Assembly: GCF_020178975.1 (NCBI RefSeq)
Contig: NZ_JAHXBU010000042.1
Coordinates: 1-64,000 of the forward strand
From: Cesiribacter sp. SM1
Lineage (GTDB): Bacteria > Bacteroidota > Bacteroidia > Cytophagales > Cyclobacteriaceae
DNA: 64,000 nt
Direction of reading: 5' to 3'
A program made the position numbers and the translations under genes. The notes under the pieces were generated by a model. The model was given only the letters and a program-made list of their open reading frames with translations. It was not told the origin of the DNA and searched no databases. This document shows, one piece after another, positions 23,994-33,391 of this stretch. Numbering within the stretch: position 1 is the first letter of the stretch; each line of letters begins with the position of its first letter.

Positions 23994-24016
23994 ACTGCTG
24001 GTTTCATCAGGAGAGT

Positions 24017-24064
24017 AAAAAAAGTGGCCTTTGGAGCTTAAAAACTCCAAAGGCCACTTTTTTT
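24017..24064. terminator. Bidirectional terminator
   Basis: A perfect 20-base stem (24017-24036 with 24045-24064), loop of eight, flanked by A and T runs on the two sides. It lies between the convergent yciI and deacetylase genes and can end both transcripts. Confidence 0.92.
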
Positions 24065-24076
24065 AGTAGTAGTTTA

Positions 24077-24886
24077 TCACTGGTTAGCTTTATCAGCCTT
24101 GTTTGATGCTTTGATGTGCTGGACAGCATCCAGGAAAGTGGTGGTCCAGATTTCTTTTTCATGCTCCTTCAGGAAATGCAGTAGTTTGCTGTGCGCCTCC
24201 AGGGAAACATTCAGTCCGTGCTCCCCTCCTACACCATGAAAAAGAAACACCACCATGCTCCTGCTTTGCATAGCTTTTTTTACCAGTGCAATCAGTTCAT
24301 CACCTGTCTGCCCGTTGATCATATAACTGCCAACATTGTAGAGATCGGCATTGCCTTTTGGTACCAGTACGCTCTGCACGCCTCGGGCGGCAACAAAATC
24401 GACCCTGATGGCATCAACATAAGAAGTATCGCCAACAGTCATATCACCGCAGGGATATGCAAAGGTGCGCTCTTTTTTACCGTCAAGGGCCTCCAGTGCT
24501 GTATTGGTCATGCGTATTTCATCCCTGATACGGCGCAGGGAATAGGTTGACAGATCATAATCTGCCGTGACAAAACCCCTGCCGGGCAGGCTACCGTTGC
24601 AGGGATGGAACAGGGTGTGGTTGGCCAGTTCATGCTTGTTCGCTGCCACTTTTTTCCATTCCTCCAGTCTTTTTGCAAAGGGTGCCGCTGCGGCAGTCAG
24701 ATAAAAGGTTCCTTTTAACTGCAGAGAATCTAAAGCTGGTACTACATTATCCAGGTGCACATTCAGGGCATCATCGTAGGTAAGCACCACGGCACATTTT
24801 TTCTTATTCCAGTCCTGGGCATAAGCAGCGGCACAGAACAGGCACAGCAACAGTAGTAAGCTGCTTTTTGTAAGTATTTTATTCAT
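24077..24886 (-). CDS. Secreted polysaccharide deacetylase
   Basis: 269 residues with a signal peptide (SSLLLLLCLFCAAAYAQ). The NodB-type metal site is visible: CAVVLTYDDALNVHLDNVVPAL (the Asp pair in YDD, about residues 37-39) and HELANHTLFHPC (His pair HTLFH, about 89-93). A further motif is RTFAYPCGDMTVG. Members remove acetyl groups from polysaccharides such as chitin, xylan or peptidoglycan; the substrate is unknown. The mature protein is periplasmic or outside. The MBL-fold gene lies 71 bases upstream on the same strand and may share the transcript. Confidence 0.88.
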   Translation of the reverse strand: MNKILTKSSLLLLLCLFCAAAYAQDWNKKKCAVVLTYDDALNVHLDNVVPALDSLQLKGTFYLTAAAAPFAKRLEEWKKVAANKHELANHTLFHPCNGSLPGRGFVTADYDLSTYSLRRIRDEIRMTNTALEALDGKKERTFAYPCGDMTVGDTSYVDAIRVDFVAARGVQSVLVPKGNADLYNVGSYMINGQTGDELIALVKKAMQSRSMVVFLFHGVGGEHGLNVSLEAHSKLLHFLKEHEKEIWTTTFLDAVQHIKASNKADKANQ

Positions 24887-24957
24887 GCAGAAACAGCGCT
24901 AAGCATTATGTACGCTATGAATATAAGCTAATGCGATAAGACTTCAATAGTGCTGCA

Positions 24958-25710
24958 CTATTTTTCAGGATACCAGTCGCGCAGGCGTACATCAATGGAG
25001 GGGTCTTTCATGTTTACAAGCGCCTTGAACTGCTCTACATCACTTAACTTGCCCTCTGCGCCACGAAAATGGTAAGGGTACACAATCCGTGGCTTAAAAT
25101 CGAGTACACCATCTGCTGCCTGCTGCACATCCATGGTAAAGGGTAGGTTCATAGGTATAAAGGCCACATCTATATTTTCCAGTTGCCGCATTTCCGGAAT
25201 TGCTTCAGTATCACCTGCCAGGTAAAAGCGCTGCTTGCCCATAGTAAGAATATAACCATTGCCCCGGCCTTTTACATGCCGTGCCTCTTCATTCTCTGGC
25301 AGGTTGTACATGGGCATTGCCTTGATGCTGATGGACCTCCATTTCATTTCCTCATCATTGGCCAGAGTGTGCTTCTTTTTGAAGTTAATCTCATTTCCCA
25401 GCTCATCCATTACCGCCTGCGGGGCAACGAGCTCTGCATTGGATAGATCCAGCGCCTTGAGGGTTTCCTTATGGAGGTGGTCGCCATGGATATCGGTGAT
25501 CAGCACCAGGTCGGGAGCGGGAAAATCAGCAAACTTATCTGCACCGTTGTAAGGATCTACGTAAATGGTTCGGCCGTTCCACTGCAGCACCAGGCTGCCA
25601 TGCATTACCGGACTAACCGTTACGGCAGACTTTTTTGCAGGTATTACATCCTGCTGCGCTAAAACGGGTACACTGAATAACAGTAAAATAAATATCAGTA
25701 GCCTTTTCAT
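24958..25710 (-). CDS. MBL-fold metal-dependent hydrolase (UlaG-like), exported
   Basis: 250 residues with a signal peptide (LLIFILLLFSVPVLAQ). UlaG-like pattern: VMHGSLVLQWNGRTIYVDPYNG (36-57), DLVLITDIHGDHLHKETL (about 67-84), FYLAGDTEAIPEM, and YPYHFRGAEG. The canonical HxHxDH zinc motif here reads DxHxDH, with Asp in place of the first His, which may change metal use. Later ligands (Asp in AGDTE and His in YPYHF) are kept. Predicted periplasmic. Substrate unknown. Confidence 0.88.
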   Translation of the reverse strand: MKRLLIFILLLFSVPVLAQQDVIPAKKSAVTVSPVMHGSLVLQWNGRTIYVDPYNGADKFADFPAPDLVLITDIHGDHLHKETLKALDLSNAELVAPQAVMDELGNEINFKKKHTLANDEEMKWRSISIKAMPMYNLPENEEARHVKGRGNGYILTMGKQRFYLAGDTEAIPEMRQLENIDVAFIPMNLPFTMDVQQAADGVLDFKPRIVYPYHFRGAEGKLSDVEQFKALVNMKDPSIDVRLRDWYPEK

Positions 25711-25939
25711 ATATTTAAATAATGTAGATAAACCAGATCTGGAGCAATAGGTTATGGTTGTGGTATCCCCATCCTTGTACCTTCAATTTAGTGGAAGCCC
25801 AGCAGCAAAGTAAACAATATAAAGCAGTTCCAGCCTTTACCCTGTACTGGAGCTTTTTTGATAACAGGGAGCATTTTATCCTAAGAGATCATTTCAGATA
25901 CTTAAATAAAGCCTTAATTCATTAAGCTATCCCGAAACA

Positions 25940-27052
25940 ATGAATCTTACCCTCCTTAAGAACTGCAAATTTTACCAAACTGATATACTTCTTGAAGATC
26001 AGGAAATACTTATTGATGAAAAAACAATTCTTGCTGTGGGCAAAGCAATACCGGTAAATGAAAACATAAAGGCACTGGACCTGGAGCACCACTTAATTAC
26101 ACCAGGCTTTGTTGACCTGCAGGTAAATGGAGGAAAGCAGGTATTCTTCAACAACAACATCAGTGTGGAGGCATTGGCGCAAATTTTGCAGGCCCATGAA
26201 GAAAAGGGCACCCGCTACCTGTTGCCAACCCTCATCAGCAGCGAGAGTGCCAATATTTTAAAGGCACTTGAGGTAGTAGCAGAGGCCATGCATCAACATC
26301 CGGGAATCCTGGGGCTTCACCTGGAAGGTCCTTTCCTGAACCCCGGCAAGCACGGTGGCCACAATCCCAAAAACATTCGAAAACCTGTTAATACAGAGCT
26401 GGATGCTATTATTAGCCGGGGCGCCGGGGTACTGAAGATAGTGACCATTGCCCCGGAAATATTTAGCAGGGAGCAGCTACTAAAACTGCTGGAACAGGAT
26501 TTTGTGGTTTCTGCAGGCCACAGCAACGCCACCTATGAACAGGCCCAGGCTTTTTTTGCAATGGGAGGAAGCTGTGTTACGCATCTTTACAATGCCATGT
26601 CTTCATTTCAGCACCGGGAGCCCGGGCTTACCGGAGCGGCCCTAAGTTCACCTGTGTATGCAGGCATTATCGTAGATGGGGTTCACTCCCATTATAGCGC
26701 TGTAAAAATGGCTTATGAGCTGAAAAAAGAAAAGCTGTTTCTGATCTCTGATGCTTCCTTTATAGGCCTGGAGCAGGATGAGATTAGCTTTGAGGGCACC
26801 AGCATACACAAAAAGAGGGGCCAGTTTTACACTGCCGGGGGCAATCTGGCGGGCTCATCCATTACCCTGCACGATGCCCTGCAGAACCTTGTTAAATCTG
26901 TAGGTATTTCCCTTCCTGTGGCCATCAGAATGGCTACCGAAATACCGGCCAGGCTCCTGGGGTTAGAGCAGCGTATCGGCAGAATTGCGGTGGGCAATTC
27001 TTCAAAACTTAATGTATTGGACGATGCCCTAAACCTGGTGCAGAAGATTTAG
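25940..27052 (+). CDS. nagA: N-acetylglucosamine-6-phosphate deacetylase NagA
   Basis: 370 residues. Amidohydrolase barrel motifs: HLITPGFVDLQVNGGKQVFF (51-70), LGLHLEGPFLNPGKHGGHNP (Glu metal ligand in HLEGPF, about 128), SAGHSNATYEQA (His, about 194), CVTHLYNAMSSFQHREPGLTGAAL (His, about 215) and the catalytic Asp in LISDASFIGLEQ (usually TDA in this family; here SDA). It removes acetate from GlcNAc-6-P, leading to glucosamine-6-P for glycolysis or cell-wall use. No nagB or transporter lies beside it. Confidence 0.95.
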   Translation: MNLTLLKNCKFYQTDILLEDQEILIDEKTILAVGKAIPVNENIKALDLEHHLITPGFVDLQVNGGKQVFFNNNISVEALAQILQAHEEKGTRYLLPTLISSESANILKALEVVAEAMHQHPGILGLHLEGPFLNPGKHGGHNPKNIRKPVNTELDAIISRGAGVLKIVTIAPEIFSREQLLKLLEQDFVVSAGHSNATYEQAQAFFAMGGSCVTHLYNAMSSFQHREPGLTGAALSSPVYAGIIVDGVHSHYSAVKMAYELKKEKLFLISDASFIGLEQDEISFEGTSIHKKRGQFYTAGGNLAGSSITLHDALQNLVKSVGISLPVAIRMATEIPARLLGLEQRIGRIAVGNSSKLNVLDDALNLVQKI

Positions 27053-27193
27053 CCCGAATAAAACCCCTTCTTTTTAGAAATTTTACTTCTACAGCCCATT
27101 TTGTTGCCATTTACCCTACGGCTGCAGTAAATTGAGCTTTTTGTTCCAGATCAGTCGGCGGAGTCAATTTTTCAAAGTACATATTATTATACC

Positions 27194-28096
27194 ATGCAAT
27201 CAACCAAGCTATCACAAAACCTGCAAATGTCTCCCCTGGTACTGGGCCTATGGCGGCTCATTGACTGGTGTGTACCGGCCAGTGAAGTGCAGGCTTATAT
27301 AGAAGAGGCCCTTTCTATGGGTATTACCACCTTTGACCATGCAGACATTTATGGCGACTATGGCTGTGAGGCTGAATTTGGTAATGTTCTGAAAAACCAG
27401 CCCCGGCTGCGGGAGCAAATGCAGCTGGTAACCAAATGCGGCATTATGCTGCGCTCGCAAAAGTTTCCGGAGCGAAAAGTAAAGCACTACGATACCAGCT
27501 ACACACATATTATGCAGAGTGTAGAGCAATCGTTGCGGAACCTGCAGACCGAGTATGTTGACCTGCTGCTGATACACCGGCCTGACCCCCTGATGGACCC
27601 TTCCGAAACAGCCCGTGCCTTTGAGGAGCTGGAAAGTGCGGGAAAGGTGCGCCATTTTGGTGTATCAAATTTTACACCCATGCAGTACCAGATGCTGAAC
27701 TCCTATGTTGGCGGCAAACTAACCACCAACCAGATAGAGCTTTCTCCTTATCGACTAGAGCATTTCGATAATGGGAATATGGATTTTTTCCTGAAAGAGC
27801 GGATCCGGCCAATGGCCTGGTCGCCACTGGCTGGGGGTAACCTGCTGCAACCACAGGATGAGCGGGGCGTACGCCTGAAGCTTAAGCTGGAAGCCATAGC
27901 CAGGGAAACCGGAGTTGACGGCATTGATAAGCTGGCCATTGCTTGGATCCTCAAGCACCCCAGCAAACCTATTCCAATTGTAGGAACCGGTAAAAAAGAA
28001 CACCTTAAAAGGGCTGTAGATGCACTATCGGTTGAGCTAAGCCGGGAACAGTGGTTCCAGATACTGGAAGCTGCCATGGGCCATGAGGTAGCTTAG
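27194..28096 (+). CDS. Aldo/keto reductase (YdhF-like)
   Basis: 300 residues. The barrel has VLGLWRLIDWCVP (15-27), the catalytic Asp and Tyr in TTFDHADIYGDYGCE (about 49-63), Lys in LVTKCGI (about 81), and His in VDLLLIHRPDPL (about 120). NADPH-site sequence LAIAWILKHPSKPIPIVGTGK follows at the C-terminus. It reduces aldehydes or ketones with NADPH; the physiological substrate cannot be told. A strong terminator lies downstream. Confidence 0.93.
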   Translation: MQSTKLSQNLQMSPLVLGLWRLIDWCVPASEVQAYIEEALSMGITTFDHADIYGDYGCEAEFGNVLKNQPRLREQMQLVTKCGIMLRSQKFPERKVKHYDTSYTHIMQSVEQSLRNLQTEYVDLLLIHRPDPLMDPSETARAFEELESAGKVRHFGVSNFTPMQYQMLNSYVGGKLTTNQIELSPYRLEHFDNGNMDFFLKERIRPMAWSPLAGGNLLQPQDERGVRLKLKLEAIARETGVDGIDKLAIAWILKHPSKPIPIVGTGKKEHLKRAVDALSVELSREQWFQILEAAMGHEVA

Positions 28097-28202
28097 ATAA
28101 GTCCCGAAGTGGCCTAACGTACATGATGTGACAGATTACTCTAAAGATCAAGAACTGAAGCACATCATTCATCCCGGATGTTGAGAAGCTAAGTTTATAA
28201 AT

Positions 28203-28243
28203 AAAAGCGGCCATAGGAGTTCTCCAAAGGCCGCTTTTACTTT
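28203..28243. terminator. Bidirectional terminator
   Basis: Stem AAAAGCGGCC (28203-28212) with GGCCGCTTTT (28229-28238), with an inner GGAG/CTCC extension, then T-rich sequence. It sits between the convergent aldo/keto reductase and GH13 genes. Confidence 0.85.
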
Positions 28244-28284
28244 TTAACCCTACTTAAAAAATCAGGGATGAATCATTCTTTGAA

Positions 28285-31188
28285 CTATTGCTTTACAAAT
28301 TTCAGGTAGTATGATCTCCCGGCAACCACCACCCTGGCTACATAAAACCCTGTGGGCAGGCTGCTGATATTCCATTGATTGCCTGATGCCTTCCGTGGGC
28401 TGATGCTTATCCCCTGCATGTTGCTGATGCTAAACTGCTGCAGCTGTTTACCGCCCGTTTCCAGCGTAATAAGTTCTGTGGCCGGGTTGGGATAAAGCCG
28501 AAGTCCTATGGCTAACCCATTGGGCAGCCCGGTTACTGCTCCCGACCCTATCGGGTAATCGGTATACATTTTATACATCCCGGCATCTATTTGCAGGGGC
28601 AAACCCGCTGTACCTGCCTCTACTGCTTTGCCCCCGGCATAATAATCGTACCAGGTGCCGGCATGTGGGAATACAGCTGTTACGTTACGGGAAGTAACAT
28701 CGAAGTTAGTCACGATGAACACATTCATTTCATCGGCACTGGCCGGTGCGTTAGTGTTAGCAGCATTTTTAAGGCTTAACTTTTTGATCAGGCCTTCATC
28801 CTGAAAACTGGCCGTGCCATTGGTGAATACTGAATACTCGTTGCGTAAGCGCAGCAGGTCTGCAGTATGGTCGAAGAGGCTTTTGTGCTCCGGGCTATCC
28901 AGGTACTCCCAATAGGCCGGTTTTGGCGATAGCCTGCAGTTATCGCTAATGGTGCCATCTTCGCAGCGGTTAATGCTGATGTCATAGCCCAGTTCTCCAA
29001 ACTGCCAGATCATTTTGGGTCCGGGTATGGTGTAAAACATTAAACCGACCGCCTTTTGCCTGTTCAGGGCTGTTGCTTCATCCTTTACGCTGTAGTTCCC
29101 TGCAGCATTGCCATACGCCAGGTTCTTATACATCAGGCGCTCCTCATCATGGCTCTCCATATACCCTACCACATGCGGCACAGACCAGTTACGGGTGCCG
29201 TGGTACACCCACCTGATGTCTGATTCAGCGGCATAACCCATGGTGTTCTGGTTGTAGGCGTGGTTTAGGTTTCCCCAGACCATCATGCCTTTGCCTTCTG
29301 CAGCCCGGTATTCGGCCAGCTCTTTTTCCTCCTGGTTATCGGCAAAATGTTCCAGTATGATGTAGGCATCTCCGGTATGCTCCCAGATCTCATCGGCCAT
29401 ACGTTTTAGTATGGCTATCCTGGAGGCGTCATAGGCCGACCATGCACCAACATTGTCGGGATTATTGGTTTGGGTAAAGCCTTTGGATAGGTCGAAACGG
29501 AAACCATCAAAATGGTACTCCTCCAGCCAGTAAAGATTTACACTGTCTACAAAGCTTTGGGTGTAGGGGCTTTCGTGGTTAAAATCGAAGCCTACGTTGA
29601 ATGGGTGTGTGGCCTGTGGGTTAAACCAGGGCGAAGCTGCCGACACAGTGCTGTTGGATTCGTCCCAGTACATTTTCACCAGGGGGCTCTGGCCAAAGGC
29701 ATGGTTGAGCACCATATCCAGAATAACAGCCATACCCTGCTGATGCGCTGCTTCTATAAATTGTTTCAGCTCTTTTTTAGTGCCGTAGTACTTATCTGGA
29801 GCAAAGTGGTACATAGGGTTGTATCCCCAGCTGATGTTGCCCTCAAACTCCATAACGGGCATCAGCTGAATGGCATTCACCCCCAGGCGCTTCAGGTAAG
29901 AAAGGGTGTCTGTTAAATCCCTGTAATTGTGCGTTTCCAGAAAATCGCGCAGTAGTACTTCATACACCACCAGATCCTTAGGCTCGGGCTTTGTCCAGTT
30001 AGCTTCAGATGCTGCCCATTCATGCGCTTCCTGTGCAGTTTGCAGCACAGAGGCTACCCCATAATCTGTTTTGTTGTACCGGGGCAGGTTTGGATAGGTG
30101 GAGGCACTGATGTACTGGTCGTTCCAGGGGTCGGCCACTTTATCGGCATAGGGATCTCCTATTTTAGTGTTGCCTTCTACCCAGTACTGAAAAACATACT
30201 CCTCTCCCGGGTTTAGTCCTGTTACTTCCAGCCAGAACATTTCTCCACCCGGCGTTTGCTTCATCAGGTATTCTGAAACTGGTAGCCAGTTGGTAAAGTC
30301 GCCTACCACATAGGCAAAATCTTTTCCCGGAGCCTCCAGCACAAGGGTTACTTTGGAAGGATCATCTTCGTGATAGTTAATCCCCTTGATTACCCCAGCG
30401 GGCAGTGCTGCAGTAACTGGCTGTGGGTACAGGTATACCTGGATTGTTTTGCTGTTTTCCACTTCTACCCCATTGATCACCGCCACTACTTTAATGGTGA
30501 GCGCCCCAGCTTGTGTGGGAACATAACTGTAGGTGATGGTTTTACCGCTGCTTAGCTGCTGCTTCTGTACAAAAGCGCCCTCCTCCCTGATGTATAAGGT
30601 AATAGAAGAAACAGCAGCAGAAGCCTCTGCCTGTATCTGCAAGGACTCTCCCTCCTGCAGGTAAATTTCTGCAGTTTGTGGCTGGCTTATGAGTACATAA
30701 GGTCCGCTTGCAATGTTGACGAAAAAGTCGCCATTGCCGGCAACAGCTCCCCACGGGTAGTCACCTGCTGCGATAGTAGCTTTTTTGTCGCCGGCGGCAT
30801 TGCGGAATACCATGGCAAGACGGTAGATATTAGTGCCTTCGGCTACCCCATAGTAACTTCTGGCTGTGGGCGAAAGGGTAATTTCCCATAGATCCTGGGC
30901 TCCTTCAACCCTGGTCATTTCTCCAATGCCGTCATCGGCTCCCCAGTTGCCCTTTACATTAGTCCAGGCAGTGCCTGTAGGACCATCAGTAACTACCCCG
31001 GAGTGCATGTATACTTTTGCTGCACCTGCTAACTCCCCTCCTCCAGCCCAAGCATTGAAGATGATTTTGATTTCATCATCAGCGCCTGCACCGGCAGGTT
31101 CGATGCTTACTATCTGCTGTGCAAAACCTGCAGTAGCAGTGATGATAAGGATCAGCAGGCTTAAAAAATTGTGTATAGGTTTTATCAT
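28285..31188 (-). CDS. GH13 alpha-amylase family enzyme with T9SS sorting domain
   Basis: 967 residues from the ATG at 31188, which begins a signal peptide (LLILIITATAGFAQ). Domains: an N-terminal module (about 25-160) that resembles the accessory protein at 37680; an Ig-like region (about 165-255); an N-terminal E-set/CBM48-like domain (about 275-350: FAYVVGDFTNWLP); then the GH13 barrel with WGYNPMYHFAPDKYYG. The catalytic nucleophile is in FDGFRFDLSKG (Asp566), the acid in YIILEHFAD (Glu613) and the third Asp in YMESHDEERL (Asp681). The last 75 residues (YPNPATELITLE to SYYLKFVKQ) form a type A T9SS C-terminal domain, so it is exported to the surface or medium. It should cut starch or maltodextrin outside the cell. 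It is the last gene of the Sus locus, 91 bases after the SusA-like gene. Confidence 0.93.
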   Translation of the reverse strand: MIKPIHNFLSLLILIITATAGFAQQIVSIEPAGAGADDEIKIIFNAWAGGGELAGAAKVYMHSGVVTDGPTGTAWTNVKGNWGADDGIGEMTRVEGAQDLWEITLSPTARSYYGVAEGTNIYRLAMVFRNAAGDKKATIAAGDYPWGAVAGNGDFFVNIASGPYVLISQPQTAEIYLQEGESLQIQAEASAAVSSITLYIREEGAFVQKQQLSSGKTITYSYVPTQAGALTIKVVAVINGVEVENSKTIQVYLYPQPVTAALPAGVIKGINYHEDDPSKVTLVLEAPGKDFAYVVGDFTNWLPVSEYLMKQTPGGEMFWLEVTGLNPGEEYVFQYWVEGNTKIGDPYADKVADPWNDQYISASTYPNLPRYNKTDYGVASVLQTAQEAHEWAASEANWTKPEPKDLVVYEVLLRDFLETHNYRDLTDTLSYLKRLGVNAIQLMPVMEFEGNISWGYNPMYHFAPDKYYGTKKELKQFIEAAHQQGMAVILDMVLNHAFGQSPLVKMYWDESNSTVSAASPWFNPQATHPFNVGFDFNHESPYTQSFVDSVNLYWLEEYHFDGFRFDLSKGFTQTNNPDNVGAWSAYDASRIAILKRMADEIWEHTGDAYIILEHFADNQEEKELAEYRAAEGKGMMVWGNLNHAYNQNTMGYAAESDIRWVYHGTRNWSVPHVVGYMESHDEERLMYKNLAYGNAAGNYSVKDEATALNRQKAVGLMFYTIPGPKMIWQFGELGYDISINRCEDGTISDNCRLSPKPAYWEYLDSPEHKSLFDHTADLLRLRNEYSVFTNGTASFQDEGLIKKLSLKNAANTNAPASADEMNVFIVTNFDVTSRNVTAVFPHAGTWYDYYAGGKAVEAGTAGLPLQIDAGMYKMYTDYPIGSGAVTGLPNGLAIGLRLYPNPATELITLETGGKQLQQFSISNMQGISISPRKASGNQWNISSLPTGFYVARVVVAGRSYYLKFVKQ

Positions 31189-31279
31189 ATGAGTAGTTGG
31201 TGAGGGTAATAGAAATTGCTGGCAGTGATCAACTTTTATCTTGCAGAACCAGGGCCCAAGCGAGCGGCGCATAACACCC

Positions 31280-33172
31280 TCAATCCGCCTGCTTTTTAAG
31301 CTCCAGCACCAGGGTGGTTTTTGCAGGTACTGTAAGGGTATCGCTGGTATTCAGTACTTCGTCGGTTACAATGTTATGTGCTTTGCCAAAGCCTGCCATT
31401 CTTTCGCTAAAGCGGCTGGTGTTTACTTTACGCGCTTCGGCTGCTGTGTTCATTACCACCATTACCGTTTGCTCTTCGTTGTAGCGGAAGTAAACGTAAA
31501 CAGCATCCTCGGGTACATACTGCATAAGCTTGCCTGTTTGCAGTACCTGGTTTTGCTTGCGATAATTGGCAAGTTTTTTCACATAGTTGAAAGCCTCGTT
31601 TTCCTGTTCGGTTCGCCCTGCTGCCGTAAACTTATTTTCCTTGTCGCCTTCCCAACCGCCTTTAAAATCTTCACGCACTTTACCATCGGGGTCGGCATGG
31701 TTCTTCATCAGTATTTCTGTTCCGTAGTACAACTGTGGAATACCGCGGGTGGTGAGGAGCCAGGCAATGCCTGATTTGAATTTGTTAAAGTCTTCGCCAA
31801 CTACAGAATAAAAGCGGCTTATGTCGTGATTATCCAGAAATACCACATTGCGGGTTGCATCCTGGTACTGGTAGTCGCCTGCAAGGGTATTGTACAGCTT
31901 GTTCACTCCATTGGTCCAGCCCCACTCTCCATTGAGCGCCTCATTAATGCCCCACAAAGCCTGAAAATCAGTTACACCCTGAAGCTCTGTATCCAGCGGC
32001 TGGTTTACCGTTTTTCCCTGGGTAAAGTATACCTGGTTGGGAACACCATGCACCCAGGTTTCGCCAAAGAAGGTAAACTGCGGATACTCCTCTTTAATGG
32101 CCCTGCCCCATTCTGCCATATATTCGGGATTGTTATAAGCATAAGTATCAAGCCTGAAACCATCCAGACCGGCATATTCTATCCACCAGATATGGCTTTG
32201 GGTAATGTAATTCCGAACGAAGGGGTTATCCTGGTCTACATCAGGCATGTGGCTGTCGAACCAGCCATCCATCATTTGTTTTTTGTCTGCCTCAGAAGCA
32301 TAAGGATCAAACAGCACCTGGTCTTTGTAACTGGTTTTAGTATACTCGGGCCACTGGTGCACCCAGTCTTTGGAGGGTAGGTCCTTTATGATCCAGTGCT
32401 GGCTGCCAATGTGGTTGTGCACCAGGTCTTTGATCAGCTTCATATCGCGCTTCTGAAGCTCATTGCCAAGCTGGCGGTACAATTCATTTGAGCCAAAGCG
32501 CCGGTCTATTTTATAGTTCTCTGTGTTTGCATAGCCATGGTAGGATGTTCTAGGCTGATCATTTTCCAGCACCGGGTTTAGCCAGAGGGCGGTAACACCC
32601 AGTTCTTCTAAATAATCAAGCTTATTGATGATGCCCTGTATGTCGCCGCCATGGCGGTAGTACATAGAATCGCGGCTGAGTGTGGTTTCCTGCATCCCCT
32701 TCACTACATCGTTGGTTTTATCACCATTGGCAAAGCGGTCTGGCATGATCAGGTAAACAAAATCTTCGTTGGTTACTCCAGTGATGCGCTCCCGGGAGTT
32801 ATTACGGGATTTCAGCTCGTACTGGTAGCTAAGCTTCTTTTTGCCCTTTTGCGTAAAAGTGATAGGAAAAGTGCCTGCCGCTGCATCAGGGGCTATCTCC
32901 AGGTCCAGGAAGAGGTAGTTTGGGTTTTCAACCTTATGTACCTGTGCCAGCTTAACACCCGGATAATTTAAGCTTACTTCCCTGGAGGCGATTTTGTCGC
33001 CATGTACAATAAGCTGCAGTTTCGGGTTTTTCATGCCCACCCACCAGAAGCCGGGCTCAACCCTCTCCAGCTGCGGCACCTGTGCGTAAAGCTGTCCTGC
33101 GCCTGACAATCCACTCAGGATGATCCCCTTCAGGACCAGGCAAAAAAGTATAATACCGTGTTTCATGTTCAT
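31280..33172 (-). CDS. susA: SusA-like GH13 neopullulanase/maltodextrinase
   Basis: 630 residues from the ATG at 33172 (MNMKHG), followed by a signal peptide. An N-terminal cyclomaltodextrinase-type domain (about 35-120) precedes the barrel. Catalytic residues: nucleophile in LDGFRLDTYAY (Asp342), acid in FFGETWVHG (Glu371), third Asp in VVFLDNHDISRFY (Asp450). VYLIMPDRFANGD and LWLNPVLENDQPRTSYHGYANTENYKID are characteristic of the SusA group, which hydrolyses maltodextrins in the periplasm. No lipobox, in line with a periplasmic enzyme. It lies between the GH31 and T9SS-GH13 genes in one transcription direction. Confidence 0.95.
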   Translation of the reverse strand: MNMKHGIILFCLVLKGIILSGLSGAGQLYAQVPQLERVEPGFWWVGMKNPKLQLIVHGDKIASREVSLNYPGVKLAQVHKVENPNYLFLDLEIAPDAAAGTFPITFTQKGKKKLSYQYELKSRNNSRERITGVTNEDFVYLIMPDRFANGDKTNDVVKGMQETTLSRDSMYYRHGGDIQGIINKLDYLEELGVTALWLNPVLENDQPRTSYHGYANTENYKIDRRFGSNELYRQLGNELQKRDMKLIKDLVHNHIGSQHWIIKDLPSKDWVHQWPEYTKTSYKDQVLFDPYASEADKKQMMDGWFDSHMPDVDQDNPFVRNYITQSHIWWIEYAGLDGFRLDTYAYNNPEYMAEWGRAIKEEYPQFTFFGETWVHGVPNQVYFTQGKTVNQPLDTELQGVTDFQALWGINEALNGEWGWTNGVNKLYNTLAGDYQYQDATRNVVFLDNHDISRFYSVVGEDFNKFKSGIAWLLTTRGIPQLYYGTEILMKNHADPDGKVREDFKGGWEGDKENKFTAAGRTEQENEAFNYVKKLANYRKQNQVLQTGKLMQYVPEDAVYVYFRYNEEQTVMVVMNTAAEARKVNTSRFSERMAGFGKAHNIVTDEVLNTSDTLTVPAKTTLVLELKKQAD

Positions 33173-33324
33173 TAATATTTCGCTCCCGAGTTCTTTGATT
33201 ACCCGAATGCTGTATTTGCCTGGTAATCCAGAAGCGCAAAACAGCAAATGCTTTTTTTATTGAGTTTGAGACAGAAAGAATTGTAGCAGACTGCCTCTGC
33301 CAGTGCAACATAAATTGAAAAGGA

Positions 33325-33371
33325 AGAGCATCCGGACTATGTAAAACCAACCACAAAACACCGGATGCTCT
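33325..33371. repeat. 11-base inverted repeat between GH31 and susA
   Basis: AGAGCATCCGG (33325-33335) is the exact reverse complement of CCGGATGCTCT (33361-33371), separated by 25 bases. It lies just downstream of the GH31 stop and about 150 bases before susA. There is no strong T run, so it is not a standard terminator; an mRNA stabilising or partial termination role is possible. Confidence 0.7.
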
Positions 33372-33391
33372 AAACCTCACCAACTCAAAGA

